From Methanosarcina sp. (GTDB taxonomy: Archaea; Halobacteriota; Methanosarcinia; Methanosarcinales; Methanosarcinaceae), in the NCBI RefSeq assembly GCF_028693135.1, contig NZ_JAQUVZ010000029.1:1-43906 (forward strand): a stretch of 43,906 bases of DNA, in the 5' to 3' direction. Within the stretch, counting starts at the first letter, position 1; every line of letters begins with the position of its first letter. The notes under the pieces are model-generated. The model was not told the DNA's origin, ran no database searches, and was given only the letters and a program-made list of their open reading frames with translations. This document shows, in pieces, positions 38,701-43,906 of this stretch. A program made the translations under genes and the position numbers.

Positions 38701-39744
38701 ATGAGAATACTTTTCAATATAGGTCATCCTGCTCAAGTTCATTTATTCAAGAATTTACTCTGGAACCTGGAAAAAAAGGGTCACATATGTAAAATTACAG
38801 CTGTTGAAAAAGAAGTTTCATCGAATTTACTGGATGCTTACGGATTTGAATACGACATCGTAGGAAGTGCAAAATTCACGTTATTTTCAAAGGCAACAGA
38901 AATGATAAAAATAGAATATATATTGTATAATATTGCTAAATCTTTTAAACCTGATGTCCTGGTTGGCGGCGTGGGAAACGTATATATTTCACATATCGGG
39001 AAACTAATTGGGAAAACTTCTATTGTATTTGATGATACCGAACATTCAAAAATTGAACACTTTTTGATGGATCCCTTTGCGACTGTGATTTGTACACCTT
39101 CCTGTTATAGAATTAATCTAGGTACGAAGCAAATCCGGTATGATGGAAATCATGAACTTGCCTATCTTCATCCAAACTATTTCAAACCTGACGCCGAAGT
39201 TCTGAAAGAGCTTGGAATCAAGGAAGACGATACTTTCATAATCTTAAGATTTGTCTCCTGGGGCGCAATTCACGATGTTGGGCATGCAGGCTTAACTTTA
39301 GAAGATAAAATAAATGCAGTAAGAGAATTTGAAAAATATGGACGTGTTCTTATAACTTCAGAAAAACCTCTTCAGAAAGAGTTTGAGAAGTATCGGATTA
39401 ATGTTCCACCAGAAAAGATGCATGATTTGTTATATTATGCAACGTTACTGTATGGCGATAGTGCAACAATGGCTTCAGAATGCGCGGTCCTGGGAACACA
39501 TGCGATATTCTGTGATTATGCAGGGAGGGGGTACACAGATGAAGAAGAAAAAAGATATGGATTGGTATACAACTTTTATAATGAAGAGTCGATGGGCAAG
39601 GACTCTTTAGCCAGAGCACTGGAATTATTGAATAATCCTCTTCTAAAGCAAGAAGGTAGACAAAAACGAGAGAAATTAATTGCTGAGAAAATAGACGTAA
39701 CTAAATTTATGACAGATATTGTAGAAAAATACGGCGGCATGTAA
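38701..39744 (+). CDS. DUF354 glycosyltransferase-fold protein
   Basis: The 347-residue protein is a DUF354 member: MRILFNIGHPAQVHLFKNLL, WNLEKKGH, then DVLVGGVGNVYISHIGKLIGK and FDDTEHSKIEH, with the C-terminal KMHDLLYYATLLYGDSATMASECAVLGTHAIF block. The two halves suggest a GT-B Rossmann-like fold as in UDP-GlcNAc epimerases and MurG. DUF354 is common in archaeal polysaccharide clusters, with no settled activity. GGTGAGG lies just before the ATG. Confidence 0.88.
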   Translation: MRILFNIGHPAQVHLFKNLLWNLEKKGHICKITAVEKEVSSNLLDAYGFEYDIVGSAKFTLFSKATEMIKIEYILYNIAKSFKPDVLVGGVGNVYISHIGKLIGKTSIVFDDTEHSKIEHFLMDPFATVICTPSCYRINLGTKQIRYDGNHELAYLHPNYFKPDAEVLKELGIKEDDTFIILRFVSWGAIHDVGHAGLTLEDKINAVREFEKYGRVLITSEKPLQKEFEKYRINVPPEKMHDLLYYATLLYGDSATMASECAVLGTHAIFCDYAGRGYTDEEEKRYGLVYNFYNEESMGKDSLARALELLNNPLLKQEGRQKREKLIAEKIDVTKFMTDIVEKYGGM

Positions 39745-39781
39745 TTAACTCCTCAAAAGATGCAATTATGGGAGATACAAT

Positions 39782-41110
39782 ATGTTTCAAAAATCTTTGT
39801 TCATATTCGCTCATCAATTGGGAGAGCGGGGATTCTATCCAACCTACAAAAAATTGGTCGATTCTCAGTGGAAACCTTACTCTGACCAGAAAAAAGATCA
39901 GGAAAACCAACTGAAGCATATGATCAGTTTTGCATATAAAAATGTACCCTACTATCATAAACTATTTAATAAACTGAAGCTGGATTCCTATGATATCAGG
40001 ACTACTGAAGATCTCGAAAAACTTCCTATCCTAACAAAGGATATCATCAAGCAAAACTTTGAGGACCTCAAACCAGTTAATCTGGACTCAATGAAATACT
40101 ACGTAAATTCAACAGGCGGATCAACAGGTACCCCCCTTCAGTTCAGGCTATTGAAATATGATAGATTTTTCAATGGTGTCTCTCTATATCGTGGATGGGG
40201 ATATGCAGGATATGAATTGGGGGATAAGATGGTATTTCTGGCTGGTTCCTCTCTAGACGTAGGCTCAAAATCTTTTATTGTCAAAAAAGCTCATGAGATT
40301 TCAAGGAATATTCGGAAATTATCTTCATTTGATATGAGTACTCAGGATATGCAGCAATATGCAAAGGTGATTAATTCTTTCAAACCTGAATTCATAAGAG
40401 GTTATCCTTCTTCAATCAATTTTTTTGCAAACTTTCTTGATGAGAACAAGATTGATATCATCACCCCTCATGCAATTCTTACTACTGCCGAAAAATCAAT
40501 CCCCAGTATACAGAAGAATATCAAAAATATATTCGGATGTGATGTGTATGATGCATATGGACTGAACGATGGGGGCCTGGGGGCTTATGAGTGTTCAGAA
40601 CACAACGGTCTGCATATAGACACTGAACGAAGTATTATGGAAATTGTTGATGATGAGGGTCTGCAACTGGAAAATGGAGTTGGAAAAATACTAGCAACGA
40701 GCCTTCACAATTATGCAATGCCCTTCATAAGGTATGATACAGGCGATATGGGGCATATTGTAGATGACATTTGTGGATGTGGAAGGGGATCCAAACTCTT
40801 GAAAGAAGTTATTGGGAGGAGTGCTGATATTTTATTAACTCCTGAAGGGAAACATGTACATGGATATTTCATCCTATACATTTTCTGGGATTATGGGGAA
40901 GGTATAAAGGAATATCAGGTAATCCAAGAAAAGATTGATAAGCTTGTTATCAAGATCGTGGCAGAAAATAAATTAAATGAAGCACAGCTGGACGGAATCA
41001 GAGAAATCATTCGAAGTAAATCTGAGGGATGGGAAGTGGAATTTAGATTTGTTGATAAGATTGAAAGGACAAGGGCTGGCAAATATAAATATATTATTAA
41101 TGAGCTATAA
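39782..41110 (+). CDS. PaaK/CapK-like adenylate-forming enzyme
   Basis: The 442-residue protein resembles phenylacetate-CoA ligase and the capsule protein CapK. The ATP-binding loop is STGGSTGTPLQF (about residues 110-121). The central AMP-binding block reads DVYDAYGLNDGGLGAYECSE, then NYAMPFIRYDTGDMG and IGRSADILLTPEGKHVHGYF. In glycan clusters these proteins probably activate a carboxylic acid for transfer to sugars; the acid here is unknown. GGGAGAT lies just before the ATG, and the next gene starts three bases after the stop. Confidence 0.88.
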   Translation: MFQKSLFIFAHQLGERGFYPTYKKLVDSQWKPYSDQKKDQENQLKHMISFAYKNVPYYHKLFNKLKLDSYDIRTTEDLEKLPILTKDIIKQNFEDLKPVNLDSMKYYVNSTGGSTGTPLQFRLLKYDRFFNGVSLYRGWGYAGYELGDKMVFLAGSSLDVGSKSFIVKKAHEISRNIRKLSSFDMSTQDMQQYAKVINSFKPEFIRGYPSSINFFANFLDENKIDIITPHAILTTAEKSIPSIQKNIKNIFGCDVYDAYGLNDGGLGAYECSEHNGLHIDTERSIMEIVDDEGLQLENGVGKILATSLHNYAMPFIRYDTGDMGHIVDDICGCGRGSKLLKEVIGRSADILLTPEGKHVHGYFILYIFWDYGEGIKEYQVIQEKIDKLVIKIVAENKLNEAQLDGIREIIRSKSEGWEVEFRFVDKIERTRAGKYKYIINEL

Positions 41111-41112
41111 TT

Positions 41113-42282
41113 ATGAAGTTTAAAAATTTACTCATTATATCTAATGATTTTCCAGATGCCGAGAACAAGTACGCAAGAAATATTTTTGTAAAAGAACAGG
41201 TATTATCCCTGAAAAAATATTTTGAGAATATATATGTGGTATGTCCAGTTGCTGCAGGGATGGAGTTTTTGAGGAAAACTCGATATGAAAATTATATGAT
41301 CGATAATGTTCATGTTTATTTTCCAAAATATCTTAATTTTCCCCTATTTTATAAATATGGTAAAGATATGTGGACATATTTTGAAGAGAAAGCCATCCAA
41401 AAACTAATTAAAAAAGAAAGTTTAAAATTTGATTTGATTCATGCTCATTTTACATGGTGTTCTGGAGTAGTCGCCGTCAAATTAAAAGAAACTTATAATG
41501 TCCCTGTAGTGATTACCGAACATACTTCTCAAACATTCACTAACGCTATAGAAAAAAAAGAATCTCAATTTGTTCGATCATGGAACTTATGTGATGCAAT
41601 AATTCGCGTCAGGAAAGGAGATATCCCTTTATTCGAAAGTGTAGGAGTCTCCTTGGATAAAGTATACCATGTTCCAAATGGCTATAATCAAATATCATTT
41701 CCTGGTCCAGATTCCCAATACTGTAAAAAAAAGCTTGGATTGCCTTTGAATAATAAAGTGATATTGAATGTTGGAAATTTGTATAGTGAAGTAAAAGGAC
41801 ATAAGTATCTCATCGAAGCTATGGGGGAAATTATATCGAAGAGAAAAGATGTACTGTGTTTCATAGTTGGGGGGGGAAAACTGGAGAACAAGTTAAAAAA
41901 GCAAATTAGATCTGCAGGTCTGGAGGATTATATAAAAATTGTTGGCACCAGACCATACACTGAAATTCCTTTATGGATGAGTGCTTGCGATGTTTTTGTT
42001 TTGCCGAGCTTGAGCGAAAGCTTTGGAATCGTTCAGATAGAGGCGATGGGATGTGGAAAGCCTGTTGTTGCAACTTACAACGGTGGAAGTGAAGAAGTTT
42101 TGATTTCTGATAATTATGGTTATTTAGTTGAACCAGCGAAACCAAAAGAATTGGCAGAAAAAATATTGATCGCCTTAGATAAAGAATGGGACAACGAACA
42201 AATAAAAAGACACGCTGAGAATTTTAAATGGGATATAGTTGTGGAAGAAATTCGAGAGATATATGAAAAATTAGGAGTTTGA
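41113..42282 (+). CDS. GT4-family glycosyltransferase
   Basis: The 389-residue protein is a GT4 (GT-B, retaining) glycosyltransferase. N-terminal acceptor domain: NLLIISNDFPDAENKYARNIFVKEQV, HAHFTWCSGVVAVKLKETYNVPVVITEH. C-terminal nucleotide-sugar domain: ILNVGNLYSEVKGHKYLIEAM, then SLSESFGIVQIEAMGCGKPVVATYNGGSEE with the E-x7-E motif. It probably adds sugars to a lipid-linked glycan at the cytosolic face. It begins two bases after the PaaK-like stop and closes the cluster; base composition is strongly A+T-rich like its neighbours. Confidence 0.93.
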   Translation: MKFKNLLIISNDFPDAENKYARNIFVKEQVLSLKKYFENIYVVCPVAAGMEFLRKTRYENYMIDNVHVYFPKYLNFPLFYKYGKDMWTYFEEKAIQKLIKKESLKFDLIHAHFTWCSGVVAVKLKETYNVPVVITEHTSQTFTNAIEKKESQFVRSWNLCDAIIRVRKGDIPLFESVGVSLDKVYHVPNGYNQISFPGPDSQYCKKKLGLPLNNKVILNVGNLYSEVKGHKYLIEAMGEIISKRKDVLCFIVGGGKLENKLKKQIRSAGLEDYIKIVGTRPYTEIPLWMSACDVFVLPSLSESFGIVQIEAMGCGKPVVATYNGGSEEVLISDNYGYLVEPAKPKELAEKILIALDKEWDNEQIKRHAENFKWDIVVEEIREIYEKLGV

Positions 42283-42842
42283 AAACTGTGAGAGTTCTAC
42301 ATTTGCAATTATTTTGTTGATGAGATTATTCTAAAACTTGATCTTAACGGCTTAATGTTGATTTCGTTTTTCAAACTCATCTTTCAAAGATGTTGGACGA
42401 ATACACCGCTCTATATCGAAAATCCATAGTCCTCCAAGGAAATCAAATTGCTTGCGGCCACCCCAACCTAAACAGGCTGTCCGACAATTACTGGTAGTAA
42501 TAAATAACAACTGTCTATTGTTAAACTGCAAAACTTTTTATAACTTTATGAAAATACTTCCATTTGACCAATTGTTTATCTATTCTTGCCACCAAAACAA
42601 TATTGGTGGCTTCAAAGATGTTGGACGAATACACCGCTCTATATCGAAAATCCATAGTCCTCCAAGGAAATCAAATTGCTTGCGGCCACCCCAACCTAAA
42701 CAGGCTGTCCGACAATTACTGGTAGTAATAAATAACAACTGTCTATTGTTAAACTGCAAAACTTTTTATAACTTTATGAAAATACTTCCATTTGACCAAT
42801 TGTTTATCTATTCTTGCCACCAAAACAATATTGGTGGCTCTC
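42283..42842. other. Region between the polysaccharide cluster and the DUF1670 gene
   Basis: It holds the 228-bp duplication and about 100 bases of unrecognised sequence after the GT4 gene (42283-42382). No promoter stands out. The hairpin at 42816-42838 sits immediately before the DUF1670 start and may fold in its mRNA leader or be part of a transposon end. Confidence 0.4.
42383..42838 (+). repeat. Perfect 228-bp tandem duplication
   Basis: Two copies (42383-42610 and 42611-42838) appear identical over their full length. Each starts TTCAAAGATGTTGGACGAAT and ends with the hairpin GCCACCAA-AACAATA-TTGGTGGC (8-bp stem). The unit length is 76 codons, so one frame stays open through both copies, but it has no protein-like character. 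The second copy ends four bases before the DUF1670 start codon. Confidence 0.95.
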
Positions 42843-43592
42843 ATGTTCGTCGAAATTCCAAAAGAATATCTCTCAACCTTTAATCGTCAATTACAGACCC
42901 AGCTTTACAATGAACTCATGCATGATTATTCATTTCCTCGTGCTGTCTGTAGAGCATTATCTGAACTGTTCATCTTTTATTTTGACCTGTATTTCAGCAG
43001 CCAGCGCAAAGAAGGCCAGATCATCTTCCACGCAGTTTCTAAAGACGTTCCTCCTGGCGTACCAGTAGACGAAATGAATCTGGTTCCTGTAAAAATCACC
43101 ATCTATGACCCTGATGACTGTACAGTCAAAGATCAGCAGGAGTTGTTAGATAAAAGGATCAAGCGCATCAGTAGTGAAGCATATGCCCAAGGTGCCCTAC
43201 TTACCCAGGCTGACATAGCAATCCTTCTTGGAGAGAGCACAAAGACAATTTCACGGCATACAATGGCGCTGGAAAAGAGGGGAGAACTGGTACCAACCAG
43301 AGGAAAGTGGAAGGATATAGGTCCCGGAGTAAGTCACAAGAAGAAAATTCTGGAGCTTTATCTCAAAGGTTATGAATATACGGAGATCGAGAGAAAGACA
43401 AAACATAGCGGAGAATCCATCATGCGCTATGTGAAGGACTTTGCAAGAATACTGCTGCTTACCGAAGAGAGATATGAAGATCAAGAACTCAGGATTATAA
43501 CAGGTCTCTCTGAAAAAACAATTCGAGAATACAAGGAATTGATTGAAACATATTCAACTGAGGAATATCAAGAGCGTTTAGACCAGCTTCAC
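42843..43592 (+). pseudogene. DUF1670 protein gene interrupted by IS21-family element
   Basis: From ATG 42843 (MFVEIPKEYLSTFNRQLQTQ) 250 codons read as a DUF1670 protein. Parts seen: LYNELMHDYSFPRAVCRALS, an HTH-like segment LLTQADIAILLGESTKTISRH, and a second one ITGLSEKTIREYKELIETYS. The frame then runs into the IS21-type left end at 43593 and picks up 47 foreign residues before a stop at 43736. DUF1670 proteins occur in many copies in Methanosarcina and look mobile-element linked, with no known activity. The start at 42792 proposed by the longest frame lies in the repeat and is not chosen. Confidence 0.8.
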
Positions 43593-43906
43593 TGTCAATG
43601 GCGGTTAAGAATCTTCCAATTTCGGCGGTTTAAAACCTTCCAATTCACAATCCTTGAGAAAAGTTCGAGGATTGTAGATAATGCTGAAAATGGAGGAATG
43701 GCTATTGATACGAGATTTGTATTCACGAGGCTTTAGCATCAGTAAAATCGCCAGACAAACAGGTTATGCCAGGGAAACTGTGAGGAAATATCTTAACAAG
43801 AAAACCGTCCCAGAACCCCAGAAACGTCCCGGAAGAAAAAGCAAGCTTGATCCTTACAAACCTTACATTCTTGAAAAACTCAATGAAGGTCCCTATACTG
43901 CTTCTC
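43593..43906 (+). mobile_element. IS21-family element, left part
   Basis: The left end begins TGTCAATGGCGGTTAAGAAT. Two related units follow (GGTTAAGAATCTTCCAATT and GGTTTAAAACCTTCCAATT), the multiple end repeats typical of IS21-family elements. The istA gene starts 88 bases in. The element continues past the window, so its right end, target duplication and istB are not visible. Confidence 0.85.
43681..43906 (+). CDS. istA: IS21-family transposase IstA, N-terminal part
   Basis: From ATG 43681 the frame is open to the window end (75 codons). It reads MLKMEEWLLIRDLYSRGFSI, SKIARQTGYARETVRKYLN and RPGRKSKLDPYKPYILEKLNEGPYTAS, the N-terminal helix-turn-helix and linker of IstA. IstA is the DDE transposase of IS21 elements and binds the end repeats; IstB is the AAA+ helper. 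The DDE domain lies outside the window, so activity cannot be judged. Confidence 0.92.
   Translation, partial: MLKMEEWLLIRDLYSRGFSISKIARQTGYARETVRKYLNKKTVPEPQKRPGRKSKLDPYKPYILEKLNEGPYTAS

Noticed and set aside
42383-42838. CRISPR array
   Set aside because: There are only two long identical copies with no spacers, and no cas genes in the window.
42452-42883. 143-codon frame with two identical halves
   Set aside because: The 228-bp duplication is a multiple of three, so any stop-free frame stays open through both copies. The peptide has no protein-like features and overlaps the DUF1670 start.

Overview
The window looks like a chromosomal segment of a methanogenic archaeon, most likely a Methanosarcina species. 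It carries a complete archaeal S10/spc-type ribosomal protein operon with archaea-specific members (S4e, L19e, L32e, the RNase P protein Rnp1 between L29 and S17), start sites preceded by GGTGATC/GAGGTGA Shine-Dalgarno sequences, TTTATATA-type box A promoters, a CamH-like gamma-carbonic anhydrase, and long A+T-rich intergenic stretches with insertion-sequence debris. The genus is inferred from these traits and not proven by them.

Layout. 1-1335 is non-coding: a long direct repeat, T-rich simple sequence, a possible decayed gene tail and a 133-bp inverted-repeat element. 1336-3532 (minus) holds a NAC homologue, an A-type Fe-S carrier and a protein with a degenerate Mrr-like nuclease fold. 3630-5672 (plus) is a glycogen-debranching enzyme and 5780-7543 (minus) a secreted subtilase. 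8213-9546 (plus) holds hisI and camH. 9595-11527 (minus) holds a small winged-helix regulator, purE and adk. 11619-24747 (minus) is secY followed, going upstream, by the 23-gene ribosomal operon L15 to L3. A nearly 700-nt GC-rich, stem-rich leader precedes L3. Its promoter contains the same 17-bp sequence as a second promoter in the L15-secY gap. A hairpin overlapping the L15 stop codon suggests that secY-adk is transcribed separately.

25940-29005 (minus) is a four-gene operon of unknown function: two related short proteins (resembling DUF2589), a coiled-coil protein with four PASTA domains, and a small conserved-looking protein. This is the best candidate in the window for an undescribed system. 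A 51-residue zinc-ribbon protein, a decayed IS5-type transposase, a two-helix membrane protein, a CPBP-type membrane protease and a DUF1616 membrane protein follow.

After a 1.3-kb A+T-rich gap, 33568-42282 (plus) is a surface-polysaccharide cluster: a tandem GT2 glycosyltransferase, a two-domain polysaccharide deacetylase, a stand-alone relative of its N-terminal half, a methyltransferase, a DUF354 protein, a PaaK/CapK-like adenylating enzyme and a GT4 glycosyltransferase. The cluster plausibly builds and decorates a cell-surface glycan. The right end is mobile DNA: a perfect 228-bp tandem duplication, a DUF1670 gene, and an IS21-family element that interrupts that gene and runs off the window.
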